NCBI GenBank assembly: GCA_951799405.1
Contig: OX637353.1
Location: 8,556,001 to 8,620,000, forward strand
Direction: 5' to 3'
Length of the DNA stretch: 64,000 nucleotides
Source of the DNA: Agapetus fuscipes
Taxonomy: Eukaryota > Arthropoda > Insecta > Trichoptera > Glossosomatidae
The position numbers and the translations under genes are program-made. The notes under the pieces were generated by a model. That model was not told the DNA's origin. It did not search any database and worked only from the letters and a program-made list of their open reading frames with translations. This document shows positions 1 to 11,030 of the stretch, piece by piece. Position 1 is the first letter of the stretch; each line of letters begins with the position of its first letter.

Positions 1-165
1 TCAGTATATCGTGACTAACAGTGTCGAAAGCCGCACTCATGTCCAGAAGTGCCAACAAAGCAAGATTGCCCTGCTCCATTGCCGATATCATATCAGACGT
101 GACCTTGAGCATACCAGTTTCTGTAGAGTGACCTTTTCGATATGCTGATTGCCATTTCGGCATGA
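1..165 (-). mobile_element. LINE reverse transcriptase fragment (CR1/L2-like), cut by the window edge
   Basis: The minus strand reads without stops through a reverse-transcriptase segment containing QSAYRKGHSTET and, further on, LLDMSAAFDTVSHDI, which is RT motif A with its catalytic aspartate. It runs off the left edge. The insertion end near 165 shows it is 5'-truncated. Style resembles the RT fragment at 34388-35547, which begins later in the same domain. Confidence 0.85.
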
Positions 166-313
166 GGTTATTGCCATGTTTTATTATGTCCTATATTCAA
201 TTAGATATGGTAAGATCGACTGACGGCCGTTGAGACTTCTTACTCAGGACCTATAATCTTTAACGGGCGTCAGTAGATCTTACATTATTTATGAAATATA
301 GCAAGCAATAACC

Positions 314-398
314 CATGGCAGCGCGTAAACAGCCGATTGCTTTATGCATGCTTTTCATACAAGCATGCAACAGCTATCGGCTGTTTGCGCGCCACCAT
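314..398. repeat. Short imperfect hairpin element
   Basis: 314-339 and 373-398 are imperfect inverted repeats (both contain AAACAGCCGAT when read on the proper strand), and an inner GCATGCTT/AAGCATGC pair at 346-353 and 361-368 continues the stem. Similar ATGGC-CGC..CAGCTGATT motifs occur near 28180 and 62795, which suggests a tiny MITE family. Confidence 0.6.
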
Positions 399-486
399 AT
401 TTGATTGCATGCTATTAAAATAGATAAGGTAAGGTCTAATGACATCTGTTGAGTCTGCAGGTTCAGGACGAATGATCCATTTATAT

Positions 487-712
487 CTTTAATCTAAGTT
501 ACAAAGCTATATTGACATTTAAAGCTCATATTTAATGCATGTAAGTTCACGCTCACACATGCTACATGTGTACACACAAAATAAACAAAACTTCACATGA
601 ACATTGTAGCTCCTGCTGCCTTTTCCTGAAATAGGGTGGCATTGGCCAAGTGTATCAAGTTTGTACAGCATGGGGGGTCAGCCTCATACCAACATTTTAG
701 TCAAGAAACTAT
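487..712 (-). repeat. RTE-like LINE 3'-tail copy (divergent)
   Basis: Minus-strand copy of the ~235-bp tail repeat: begins (minus) near the CTTGACT..TTGGTATGAGGCTGACC end, contains the diverged GTCACCC/CCTGTTTCAGGGAA block, and ends TAACTTAGATTAAAG. It lies downstream of the USP gene's polyadenylation signal. Confidence 0.75.
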
Positions 713-793
713 CCTAACTAATCCATAATCTGATTATTTTAGTTAAATAGGGTTTTAGACCTCAAAGAAAAGAAACAAGCTTAATTTTACTTT

Positions 794-799
794 TTTATT
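794..799 (-). terminator. Candidate polyadenylation signal of the USP12/46 gene
   Basis: An AATAAA hexamer on the minus strand lies about 160 nt past the stop codon, giving a short AT-rich 3' UTR. Position and strand fit; no cDNA evidence is available. Confidence 0.55.
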
Positions 800-960
800 A
801 CATGTTAAATATTTCTATATACAAACAATAATAAAATGTAATAATATAATAGTATACCTATTAACAAATAACAGTACATTTGATTCTATTAATTAATTGA
901 TTTGTCACTAGTTTGTTTTCACGCAGCGGTGGTCATCGAGTAAAATGGGATGTTGTTGTA

Positions 961-3900
961 CTAAGTACAGTCCCTCGACTGATAGAACAGAATGTAGCCA
1001 GTCTCTGAGGACTTCTGAATGTCTGACGTTAATCCATAGAAGTCCTCTATTGTAGACGCATCTATTTTCTGTAAAAGAATAAGACATATTATCATTAAAA
1101 TTACAGTATTTTTGTAGAATAGATTCCTTAAAATTCCTAAAATCAGAAGTGAATTGAAGCGCAGTATACTCTCAATTATTTGGTGAATCATTGAGGGGAT
1201 GCCATCTCTGTATCCAACTGCCATTTGGCTAGGGGTTGCTAGTACCTCAGCTGACGCGTCTCCACTTTGTTATGTCTTTGCATACTTTTTTTTTATCTCT
1301 TTTTACATTAATCACTCTTCATGCATTCTCTTCTTTTTCTTCTCACACAGCAGATTCCAGTAAATTGTATGAGTAATTAAGCTTGTTTGATTAATTTATT
1401 CTTTCCTTGTCCTTCCCCTTTAGCATTCTCTTAGTACACTCTTTTTATCGGCCATTCATCGCATTTTTTTCTAAATGCCCAAACATTTCAATGTACACTT
1501 TTGGACTTAATTTAGTTTAACACTTTATCTATAAATTTTTAGAGAAGTAAATTTATTTTAGAGTGGAAATTTGTAAATCAAAGTTATGTGAAGCTACTTT
1601 TTTCTGAAACAGTGGAAATTATTTGTTAAGTTTCATGTGTGATATGGTTAATGAGAGAAACTCAATACATCTAATCTATCTAATCTAATGCATTCTCACA
1701 AGCAGACACATACAAGTTTGCGCTTGCACATACCGCATGTGAACCTACAACATAAAAACCCAAATCTCAAATGGACATACACCCTGCAACTCTTGCCATC
1801 CTTTCCTGAAACAGGGGTGACATTGGCAAAGTGAACCATTTTTTACAGCATGGGTGGTCAGCCGCAATACATGAAATTGAATATTTTTTATGTTAGTGTA
1901 AGTTTTAAATATATGTATTTATACTTACGTCCACCATATCATCGTCAAAAAGCAACCAAAATCCATGACTTTTGACAATGCTTATGTAATGCCCTCTGTT
2001 GGGACCTGATCCACAATGTATGACAACGGCGACTAGGTCGTAAAGTCGGTCCGGATTCACTGCATCGTCCGACTGAAACGTGAAACATAAATGCATTACA
2101 GGAAGACAGAAACCAGCTTACAGCTTAGCAAGGATTGAAAAATAATCAATTAGAGTTTTATAAATCATCTATATTGAGATGAAGATTTATGTGTCTGTTT
2201 TTAAGATCCATTACCCAGCCTAAAAAAACAGGGTTTTGCTTGAATAGGCTCCCTGCAGCAGCAATCAAGCTTACAGACGGCCTTTAGGGTGTGTTTTTAA
2301 TTATATCAGAGTTACTAAATAAATCCGATTGTGTTAAAAAATATGGTTCACCCAGCTTTACAACAAATGGATACCTGTTCTTTAAGCAAGAGCCCGGAAT
2401 ATGATAACCAACGAATGAGCTTGTCATTTGAGACCTATTGGGATGATCGTACTAAAGAAACTGTCCAACATAAAGATTTAGAAGTAAATTAGGAAATAAA
2501 TTCACTCACCGTATTAAATAGCCTTAATTCTAGGGGAAATACTACTCGGTGGGACACTTTGATGTGCCGATTGTACTGCTCCATGTACTTGAATCTCTTT
2601 AGGTGCAGGGCCAGGATCATGGGCAGTTTCTTGACCCGCATCCGCTTCTGCGCCTCCTGATAGCTGCTGCAGTGGTCGCACTTGAACTTGTTGTCGCTGC
2701 ACAAAGTCTCCGTGTTGCTGAAGCAGCGCAGACAGTGTGTGATGGACGTGTTGAGATCCACGTCCACTTGGAGATCGAAGAAGTCTTCATCTTTGCTGCT
2801 GACGGTCTCACAGTTGAGGCAGCGAGTCTCGCTCGTGAGGATTCCTTGGAATATCTCGTGCACCCACGTTGGTTCATAGGTTGTGCTGCTGCTGCTGTCC
2901 CCAGAGCCAGGTTTGGGCTTGCAAGGGTTTTGATTACGTTCAGCTGGAAAATGTCAATGGATGATTTAAAAATAGAGTTTTACGTTGATAAGATATAGTT
3001 TGGATTATTGCATCAAGTAATTGTTGTCAAAAATAATTCACTGCTGAATTCGGTTTTGTGGGAATGAATAAAAGGTGAAACTATCCAAGGTAAGAGAAAA
3101 TTAATTAAGAGTATTTGAACTACTAAGCATTGTCTGTAATGTTTTATTTCATAACAAAACATGTACCTAATATAGTTTGAAAAAATATATTTGGTTGAAT
3201 GCTTGCGATCAAAGCCGAGGGGCTTGGGTTCAATGTCTCTTATTTATTTATGATGAAAATGTCCGTTGCCATTGCTTCATTAGTTCTACATAAGCTAAAG
3301 TAGTTTCTTCCAAATAGGAAACAATCTTAAAAATGATTTCTTCATCGGTGAATTGTAAGCTTGTGTAATCACAAACTCGGTTCAAATGACCTTGGATAAT
3401 CTGTATAAACTATATTTCAGACAATAGATACACAGAAAGATATCTCACTTACCTAATATTATTTCATTGATGTGATTTATGAGAAAATTCAGAAATTCAT
3501 GAGCATCTTGCTGCATATAATTGTCAAATTCCTCTGCAAATAAAAGAGAGTTTCAATTAAAATGTATTCAAATAAGTAGTGTATTTAGAAATGGTGAAAG
3601 ATTCATGGCATTGAAAGAGTTTTAGGGTGTTATGATTCGACAATAGTTTAGCGACTTTATATTGAATGAAAAGGACAACTTTATGAGGATTGTGCAGCAA
3701 GTTCATAAGTTAACTATGAAACAAAACACCTTTATTGTCACTGTGGTAAACGGATGGTAATGAACGTAGGTAAGAGTTGGCTGAGGGCGCTGCTGTGATA
3801 TATATATATATATATATGTCAGGATTATTTATTTTAAATTACAAATGATAAGAGAACACCGCTTTTGTATGTGTAAAGGTGAAATTCCACCAGTGTGCCG

Positions 3901-6296
3901 CACTGTGCTGCACAGTGCGGCACAGCGTGCAAAACAAATGTTTGTTCCGGTCGACTCACGCAAGCGAACAGCAACAAATTGTGCGTGAACATTCTAGCAA
4001 AGTTCGCGCACAGCTGCGAACTTGTGTACGCGCACTGCTCCAGCGGTGGACTTGTCTCGACGTGCCGCACTCGTGTTCGCGAACTCACTTTTTGCTTCCG
4101 CTTCTCGATCGAAAACATTGATTTGTGCGCGCACAATGAATTGAAGTCATGATAAAACTATCGATTTTTTAAGCAATGGAAATGAATCCTGGTATTTATT
4201 TTCTTTGTAAAAGTGTGACATTAATGAAAATAATCACGCATGTTTATTGATTTTAATTATATATTACATAAATTATAAGTTTACAAAAATATAGAAGGTT
4301 TTTTTAGATATCTCGAAAACTGTTCAAACACATCAACGAAATTAATTAATGTACGTTTTGTAGACATTGTATCATTCTATAATTAAAAGGATAAAATATA
4401 TTGCCATAATATTAAGCAGCAAATAAAACGAAAAATATGTGAAAAAGCGTGTTTATTTTTCAAATTTTACTTTACTTCGACCATAATTATGAGAGACATA
4501 ACCTGAAAAACATCTGTCAATTTTTGGTACGAGCCCGCCGTGTGCGTTGTGTGAGCTGCGAACAAAATGTGCTGCACTGTGCGCGAACCCAAGTTCCGCA
4601 CAGCTTTGTTGGTGGACACAGACGCTTCCATTCAAATGGCGCAGTGCGCGCACTCTCCAAGTTCTGTACAAATTGTGCGTAACAAATTGTGCTGCACACG
4701 ATTTTGGTGGAACCCTACCTTTACACCTCAAGGGCCACTTTTTAAAAAGGTGTGTCTAGAGTGTCTCCGAAATTTGTGCCCATCTGACGGCGCGACTGAA
4801 CCAAATTGATTACACCATCGCCTGCAGATTTGAGTGTCTGCCTCCTCATACCCATCTAAACAGGCGAAATCATGTCAGTCAGATAAGGTGGAGCCAAGCC
4901 ATTGATGGCTTTGTATACCATCAGACAAACATGGTAGACCACTCTCTCCGGGAAGCGAAGTGATGTAAGAGTCTACCAACTGATAAAATTAATGGAAATT
5001 GTTCAGTTTTTCTTTGACTAAATACTCTTTCATGTTTAACTGCCACTTTTTGTAACATCAGGCATGCGATTTGGGATTTTTTAATCAAAATATATAACAA
5101 GAACCATGAGCAAAACAACACAGCTAACTTCATATTAAAAATCTTTAGTGAGGTTTTACAAGATAACGCCCACAGTTCTGATTTTTCCCTTACAATCTGT
5201 GTATCACAGTAATATGCAGATAAAGCTTCCAAATGAGATAACGTGAAGCATACCTTTTTCTTTCCGTAGTCTAGCGATGAATTTCTTAGGAGCAATGGAG
5301 CCAACTTTCTTCTTTTGGGTGGCGATACTGTAAAACAGGTCGGCTAAGCATGTCAGCAGGGTTTCCTTGGTCCGCTTGTTCTTGGCTTTGTACTCGAGGA
5401 CTTTTTCTCTAAATGGGCGGCAGAAATATAAGGCTTGCAACACAGAGTTACTATAGCAAGTGTTACCAAACTGAAAATAAAACACAAATAAATTATTTTA
5501 CATTTTATAATGGAGTCAAAACAAAGTATTGAATTTGTCTCATTGGGGTGATGTCACAAATTTAGGGGGTTAGAGTTCCTTTGAAAATTATAATCTAAGT
5601 TGCAGGCATACATTCACATTTAAAGGGGCTCTATACGATAAGGGAGGGGGGTATACATTAACATTCAGAGGGCTCTTGAGGTGTGATTCACACAAAAATA
5701 GCGCTCACCAAATGAATTAGCCTTATATTATTATTATTACGATTCAGATTTCATGCTGCCAGCTAGCAAATACCTGTAAGTTCACACTAGCACATGCTGC
5801 ACGTGTACTTTTAAAATAATATCTAAATTAATACAGTATGATTGGTCAGCCTTATACCAACTTTTAAGTCAAAGAACAGTAACAAATGTTACTTAGCCTT
5901 TTCCCTAGCAACCTGGCTACGTGACGTCACATTCTTGCCCGGAATTGTCCTGGCTCAGTTATTTAAGGATTTCCTGGGAAAATTACAATACAAATAAAAA
6001 TTATGTTTTGATTGCATTTTTACTGACATTCACTAATCCGAAGTAATGCTCGTTTGGAGGAAATTGGTCGGAGCCGATGTCTCTCTCCAGTTGTGATACA
6101 TTTCCACCCTAGAAATAAAAAAAACAAATATTGATAAAAATGACAGCTTCCCTCAGGGAACATTTCCCCAGTATTCAATTTTGCGCATAGATTGTTTACA
6201 GTGAGAAAATACAAAACGCAATAACGGCAAGTTGCAAATTAAACCCAGCACTAATTGGGAAATTATGTTATGTTATTATAATGTCTAGCATACCAT
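961..6296 (-). CDS. Usp12-46: USP12/46-type ubiquitin carboxyl-terminal hydrolase, 7 exons
   Basis: Coding exons on the minus strand, in order: 6294-6296 (ATG alone), 6028-6108, 5254-5470, 3453-3533, 2510-2943, 1929-2072, 961-1068. All introns are GT..AG, phases join exactly, and the sum is 355 codons plus stop, close to the ~366 of human USP46. The protein is a cysteine protease that removes ubiquitin from substrates; in this family activity depends on WD-repeat partners (WDR48/UAF1, WDR20), known from orthologues and not visible here. Visible: catalytic Cys33 in a Cys box ([12 protein letters not shown]), His300 in the His box ([19 protein letters not shown]), acidic run D315-D317, and a zinc-binding CxxC pair at 169/172 and 216/219. 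The start is chosen because ATG plus exon 2 gives [17 protein letters not shown], the expected N-terminus of insect orthologues. Introns carry LINE tails, a MITE and SINE remnants, but all coding exons are clean. Confidence in the family is very high; assignment to USP46 versus USP12 is not meaningful, as insects normally have one gene. Confidence 0.96.
1168..1500 (-). mobile_element. LINE ORF 3' end fragment, second RTE-like subfamily
   Basis: Inside intron 6 of the USP gene. On the minus strand it resembles the ORF C-terminus of the LINE at 7833-9530 (a diverged K-x-VCKDRxKWR stretch) followed by its own 3' region. It matches 25874-26235 closely, so the two are copies of one subfamily. Confidence 0.65.
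1668..1872 (-). repeat. RTE-like LINE 3'-tail copy
   Basis: Minus-strand copy within USP intron 6; keeps the CTGTTTCAGGAAAGGATGG block, the CATGCGG-like centre and a terminal TTAGATTAGAT run. The 5' edge is at the GCGGCTGACCACCC position. Confidence 0.8.
2212..2332 (+). repeat. Degenerate SINE-A body/tail
   Basis: Plus strand, in USP intron 5. Contains a decayed CCCAGCCT..GGGTTTTGCTTGA..AAGCTTACAGACGGCC..GTGTG series matching the 3' half of SINE-A; the tRNA-like head is absent. Confidence 0.5.
3799..3818. repeat. (TA)n microsatellite
   Basis: Run of alternating TA next to the LINE tail; such runs also end the LINE at 34388. Confidence 0.8.
3822..4990 (-). mobile_element. CR1/L2-like LINE 3' end, split by a MITE
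   Basis: Two pieces, 4727-4990 and 3822-3870, form one minus-strand LINE remnant. The ORF part reads [20 protein letters not shown], the thumb-region motif also found in the LINE at 34388-35547 (FPERVAYKICYTVYKALNG). The 3' tail (CTTGAGGTGT..AAAGCGGTGTTC) continues on the other side of the inserted element at 3871-4726. Located in USP intron 3. Confidence 0.75.
3871..4726. mobile_element. 856-bp MITE with inverted termini, inserted into a LINE tail
   Basis: Ends are imperfect inverted repeats: 3871-3893 (GTGTAAAGGT..TTCCACCAG) and 4704-4726. Subterminal regions are G+C-richer, with repeated GCGCAC/GTGCGC and GCACAGTGCGGCAC words; the centre is AT-rich and resembles part of the foldback at 48145-48835. 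The unoccupied equivalent of the insertion site is at 38880-38935. Short ORFs on both strands here are shadows of the repeats and do not look coding. Confidence 0.8.
5588..5880. repeat. LINE tail copy (minus) interrupted by a SINE-A tail (plus)
   Basis: 5588-5630 and 5770-5880 are the two ends of a minus-strand copy of the RTE-like tail; 5670-5745 between them is the SINE-A 3' tail on the plus strand (GAGGGCTCTTGAGGTGTGA, then CACACAAAAATAGCGCTCACC) ending in (ATT)n. Lies in USP intron 2. Confidence 0.65.
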
Positions 6297-6299
6297 TGT

Positions 6300-7445
6300 A
6301 GTTAATTCATTATTGCTCGGTTTGACATTATTGGATTGACAAGCTGAAGTGGGCGTGTAAGAAATTGGAACTATCCGTGCTGTAGTGGTCTGTCGCATCA
6401 GCATGGAACCCGTAAACATTGGAATTATTGAAATGTCTGAAAAAGTTTGAAGTATTAAAAACTCTTAAAATCTGCATTAAGAAATATAATATCAATAACC
6501 TATTTTCATATAAGTTTTTTATAGTATTTTTTATTACACAATTTTCATACAAAATCAAGAACATTTACATATTATTTGTAATGTAGGGAAACTTAATATA
6601 CACGTTACAGTATTTAATGTGTCAAATGGGCTGATGGTGGGAGCTTCAAGCAAAAAGTTGTCAATTAAGTACCATAGACACCAAAATTATTTTTGTATCA
6701 CAATATTATATTATTTTGTTTTATTATTTTGTATTTAATCGTTGGATGCTTTTCCTTATCCTTTTCCTTCCCTTTCCTTTTCTTCCCCCCATTCCTTTTT
6801 CTCTCTTTACGTGATGATTAAGTTGATGGTCGTTTTCTCTTTTTTTTTTCTTCATTTTTCTCATATAAGTACTTACCTACTTACTTTCTAAATTTTTCTT
6901 AGCTGTAAACGAAATTATACTACATTATGTTTGTAAACTTTGCTGGTTTTTGAATTGTTATAACTAAGTTGTTATTCACATATAATACCTCCATGTATAA
7001 CTGTTTGTTTGTTTAGTAAAAAATAAAATAAATATTATTATTCCGCATTGGGAAATTTAAGAAGGTATTTTATTAAAGATTTTTTTCAAATTCGTTACCT
7101 TGATCTACGATCCAAAACACCTACGTATGTAAAAAAAATACTACTGCTGAAAGTCTCCAAACCATCAATATAAATTTTATTTAGATCGATGCTCCAAACG
7201 TTTGCAATGGACGTTTTTTGCACACTACTCCGAGTATGCAACATTGCACAAATAAACTTTCCTCGATAGCAATCGTGTAAATAGAAACATGTAAAAAAGG
7301 TAAAACAGCACCCTTTTGAGTGATTTAATATCATACACTTTTTTAAACTTCAGTTTTCAGGTACCTATACAGATGTTCCATTTTTTTTTCTCGGTACGCT
7401 TCATCTAACTGAGGTCCTTAGAAACTCATAACAAAATTTTAATCA
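6300..7445. other. 5' flank of the USP gene, no gene recognised
   Basis: Upstream of the USP start codon. No exon or recognised ORF. 6720-7045 is pyrimidine-rich and then ends in AAAATAAAATAAATATTATTATT, which looks like a plus-strand LINE 3' UTR with a microsatellite end, family not identified. Nothing else recognised. Confidence 0.5.
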
Positions 7446-9560
7446 CCTTTGCCCTAGTACCTAGTCTAATCTAATCTAATCTAATCTAATCTAAGCTGCA
7501 AAGATATATATCATTTAAGATTTATACTAAATGCATTCCCACAAGCAGATATGTATAATTTCGCGCTAACACATGCCGCATGTGGACCTACAATATAAAA
7601 ACCCAATCTCAAATGAACATAAGCCTTGCAACTCTTACCGTCCTTCCCTGAAACAGGGGTGACATTGGCAAAGTGAACCAATTTTTATATTATGGGTGGT
7701 CAGCCGCATAACAACCTATAAGTCAAGGAACATACATGACAAAGTACATTTTTTAAATCAAAGAATAAAAATAACAATATATACATGGACATAAAAAACT
7801 AAATCATAAAACCAAATTCACTTTAACAAACCCTAGCCGCCAACATCACAGATCAACCGCCATTTCTTTCTATCCTTGCATACTTCTTTCATTTCCTCCA
7901 GAGTCATAACCTTCTTCATACAAGCTCTTCTTTTATTATGACTCTGGATATTCCATTCATTCGCAATTTCGGATATTTGGTCCATCCATACCTTTCTCGG
8001 TCTTCCTCTACCACGACATCCATCTATTCTACCAACATATACTTTCTTCGTCAGTCTTTCCTCATTCATTCTCTCCATATGCCCAAACCATCTTAACAAA
8101 CTTCTTTTAATCTTCACTTTCACACTTTCTTTTGCACCACATTCTTTTCTTACAAAATCATTCCTCACCCTGTCACTCCGTTTTTTCCCAATCATACTTC
8201 TTAGAAAGTCCATTTCAACAGTATGGACTTTACTAATTTCACTTTCATTCACCGTCCAGGCCTCGCTTCCATACATCAAGGTGGGTAAAAGTATGCCACT
8301 GCGTACCGCCAATCGAGCATTTTTAGAAATGTTTTGATTTTTGGCGATACAAGCTGTGGCACCCAGTACACACCTGCCCTTCATTACTCTTCTTTCAAGT
8401 TCACCTGTCATTCTTCCATCTTTCTCAAACTTACTTCCCAAGTATACAAACTCATTTACCAGATCAACATTCATTCCGTTTATTCTAAATTCGTAGTTCG
8501 TATTTTCTTCATTTCTTTCAAAAATCAAAACTTTCGTCTTACTTGCATTCAATTTCAAATAATTACCTAGCAGAGCTTCGTTCAATCTAGAGAGCATCGT
8601 TTGCAATTCTACTGCTGAGTCCGATACAAGAACAGCATCATCCGCATACAGTAGAACACTCACTTTGCTCTCTCCTATCATTAATCCACAATCATCAAGT
8701 CTAGCATCTCGAACACACTTGTCCATGACTATGTTAAATAGCCATGGGCTCATCACACATCCTTGCCTTACACCCTTAAAAACTTCAAACCATTCACTAT
8801 ACTCATCATCAATACGAACACATGCTGTACTATTTTCATAGTTTGCATGCACCGCACCTAGGAGAGCCCCATTCACTCCGTATGCTTTCAAAACATCCCA
8901 TAACATACCTCTGTCTACTGAGTCAAAAGCCTTTTCCAGATCTACAAAGGCCGTGAACAGCTTCCGCCTCACCGACAATTGTTTTTCAACAAGTTGTCGT
9001 AGAGTAAAAATCTGATCAACACAGCCTCTACCGGCCATAAAGCCGGACTGTATATCGGAAATCCTTTCACTAGTAGTCAGAATCACATTTTTTATAATCA
9101 CCTTACAGAAGACTTTTCCTGGTATACTGAGTAGACTGATTGGTCTGAAGTTCTGACAGTCTTTTTTGTCCCCTTTACCTTTGTAAATGGGAACAATGAC
9201 TGCCTTCCTCCAATCCATCGGTACTACTCCTGCATTCACACAAAGCTTACATAATTCGTACATCCAATCTATCACGCATTCACCTCCTGCTTTCAACATT
9301 TCACCATTTATTCCATCAAACCCAGCAGACTTTCCATTCTTCAAACATTCAATAGATACTTTTATTTCTTCTTTCAAAATCCTAAATTCATTCTCTTCTG
9401 TCATTTTTCTAAACAAAATTCTTTCGCCCCGACCAAAAATCCCTTCAAAATATTCTTTCCATCTCTTACATACTTCATCCTTCTCCCATACCATCTCACC
9501 AACAGCACTTTTGATTCCTGGGGTGGTCAATGCAGAATCTTTATTCCTCTTTATTTAGTG
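7446..9560 (-). mobile_element. RTE-like LINE copy with intact RT ORF and 3' tail
   Basis: Minus strand: ORF 7833-9530, then a ~110-nt UTR, the ~235-bp tail (7500-7735) and a terminal (TTAGA)n run at 7466-7498. The 5' part, where an endonuclease would be coded, is missing. Head to head with the copy at 9600-10680; the junction carries a direct repeat of CTTTATTTAGTGAGGACA. Confidence 0.88.
7833..9530 (-). CDS. Reverse transcriptase of an RTE-like non-LTR retrotransposon (565 aa, N-terminally incomplete)
   Basis: Single open frame with RT landmarks in order: NFRPISLLSIPGKV (about 127-140), QSGFMAGRGCVDQI (161-174), motif A FVDLEKAFD (195-203), GVRQGCVMSPWLFN (about 253-266) and the catalytic YADD (295-298). 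The C-terminus has WFGHMERMNEERL and GRGRPRKVWMDQI, typical of RTE-like elements. The enzyme would copy its own RNA at a nicked genomic target. A complete active element would also need an upstream apurinic endonuclease domain, absent here, so this copy is probably dead on arrival despite a clean frame. Lack of stops or frameshifts suggests recent insertion. The first ATG is simply the first in the surviving frame; the natural start lies in the lost 5' part. The clade is inferred from motif style only. Confidence 0.85.
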   Translation of the reverse strand: MTTPGIKSAVGEMVWEKDEVCKRWKEYFEGIFGRGERILFRKMTEENEFRILKEEIKVSIECLKNGKSAGFDGINGEMLKAGGECVIDWMYELCKLCVNAGVVPMDWRKAVIVPIYKGKGDKKDCQNFRPISLLSIPGKVFCKVIIKNVILTTSERISDIQSGFMAGRGCVDQIFTLRQLVEKQLSVRRKLFTAFVDLEKAFDSVDRGMLWDVLKAYGVNGALLGAVHANYENSTACVRIDDEYSEWFEVFKGVRQGCVMSPWLFNIVMDKCVRDARLDDCGLMIGESKVSVLLYADDAVLVSDSAVELQTMLSRLNEALLGNYLKLNASKTKVLIFERNEENTNYEFRINGMNVDLVNEFVYLGSKFEKDGRMTGELERRVMKGRCVLGATACIAKNQNISKNARLAVRSGILLPTLMYGSEAWTVNESEISKVHTVEMDFLRSMIGKKRSDRVRNDFVRKECGAKESVKVKIKRSLLRWFGHMERMNEERLTKKVYVGRIDGCRGRGRPRKVWMDQISEIANEWNIQSHNKRRACMKKVMTLEEMKEVCKDRKKWRLICDVGG

Positions 9561-9599
9561 AGGACATTAATCTTTATTTAGTGAGGACACATTTTTTTA

Positions 9600-10680
9600 T
9601 AACTATTTTTTAAAGGAATGAAGAAAATACGAACTATGAATTTAGAATAAACGGAATGAATGTTGATGTGGTAAATGAGTTTGTATACTTGGGAAGTAGG
9701 TAAGTTTGAAAAAGATGGAAGAATGACAGGTGAACTTGAAAGAAGAGTAATGAAGGGCAGGTGTGTACTGGGTGCCACAGCTTGTATCGCCAAAAATCAA
9801 AGCATATCTAAAAATGCTCGATTGGCGGTACACAGTGGCATACTTTTACCCACCTTGATGTATGGAAGCGAAGCCTGGACGGTGAATGAAAGTGAAATTA
9901 GCAAAGTCCATTCTGTTGAAATGGACTTTCTAAGAAGTATGATTGGGAAAAAACGGAGTGACAGGGTAAGGAATGATTTTGTAAGAGAAGAATGTGGTGC
10001 AAGAGAAAGTGTGAAAGTGAAGATTAAAAGAAGTTTGTTAAGATGGTTTGGGCATATGGAGAGAATGAATGAGGAAAGACTGACGAAGAAAGTATATGTT
10101 GGTAGAATAGATGGATGTCGTGGTAGAGGAAGACCGAGAAAGGTATGGATGGACCAAATATCCGAAATTGCGAATGAATGGAATATCCAGAGTCATAATA
10201 AAAGAAGAGCTTGTATAAAGAAGGTTATGACTCTGGAGGAAATGAAAGAAGTATGTAAGGATAGAAAGAAATGGCGGTTGATCTGTAATGTTGGCGGCTA
10301 GGGTTTATTAAAGTGAAATTTGTTTTATGTTTTAGTTTTTTTTTTTTGATGTCCATGTTCATGTTTATATTATATTATTGTTTATTAATTTTAAAAATGT
10401 AATTTGTGATGTTTGTTCCTTGACTTATAGGTTGGTATGCGGCTGACCACCCATACTGTAAAAAAATGGTTCACTTTGCCAATGTCACCCCTGTTTCAGG
10501 GAAGGACGGCAAGAGTTGCAGGGCTTATGTTCATTTGAGATTGGGTTTTTATATTGCAGGTCCACATGCGGCATGTGTTAGCGCGAAATTATACATGTCT
10601 GCTTGTGGGAATGCATTTAATATAAATCTTAAATGATATATATCTTTGCAGCTTAGATTAGATTAGATTAGATTAGATTT
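9600..10680 (+). mobile_element. 5'-truncated sister of the RTE-like LINE, plus strand
   Basis: Nearly the same sequence as the copy at 7446-9560 but in opposite orientation: ORF 3' part (to 10301), UTR, tail (10430-10650) and a TTAGA run (10652-10680). Each copy has its own tail, so these are two insertions and not one twin-primed event. Confidence 0.88.
9675..10301 (+). pseudogene. Reverse transcriptase C-terminal fragment with a frameshift
   Basis: The reading frame from about 9712 to the stop is the thumb/C-terminal part of the RT (ELERRVMKGRCVLGATACIA, then WFGHMERMNEERLTKKVY, GRGRPRKVW). Upstream homology (NYEFRINGMNVDVVNEFVYL, from ~9625) is in another frame: relative to the sister, four bases (AGGT) are inserted after GGAAGT near 9704. 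Otherwise only a few substitutions separate the two copies. Confidence 0.8.
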
Positions 10681-10774
10681 CAAATGTTCAGATTTCTTTT
10701 GAAAAATAATTCCAATGTTAGTTTTGCACCTGAGGCTCAAAAAAAAAAAACTGTTTTTTTTCAATAGATATCAT

Positions 10775-11030
10775 TATTCTTTGACTTATAGGTTGGTATG
10801 AGGCTGACCACCCGTACTGTAAAAAATGGTTTACTTTGCCAATGTCACCCCTGTCTCAGGGAAGGTCGGCAAGAGTTGCAGGGCTTATGTTCATTTGGGA
10901 TTGGGTTTTTATATTGTAGGTCCACATATGCGGCTTGTGTGAGAAATTATGCGTGTCTGCTTGTGGGAATGATTATAATATGAATCTCAAATGATATATA
11001 TCTTTGCAACTTAGATTTAGATTAGGAAAG
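10775..11030 (+). repeat. RTE-like LINE tail-only copy
   Basis: Starts at TTCTTTGACTTATAGGTTGG and ends in AACTTAGATTTAGATTAGG; carries a TGTGTTAGCGCG deletion near 10936. No ORF or UTR sequence precedes it. Confidence 0.85.

Noticed and set aside
2603..2998. Plus-strand ORF of 131 codons
   Set aside because: It is the complement of USP exon 5, whose minus-strand frame has conserved zinc-finger and catalytic-domain motifs.
4449..4809. Overlapping Cys-rich ORFs on both strands
   Set aside because: They are generated by GCGCAC/GTGCGC words of the MITE and are not conserved as proteins.
7466..7498. (TTAGA)n runs as telomeric repeats
   Set aside because: Insect telomeres are usually TTAGG. These runs occur exactly at the 3' ends of RTE-like copies, so they are the element's terminal repeats.
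7446..10680. Single LINE with twin-primed 5' inversion
   Set aside because: Both halves carry a complete 3' tail and terminal repeat, which requires two insertions.
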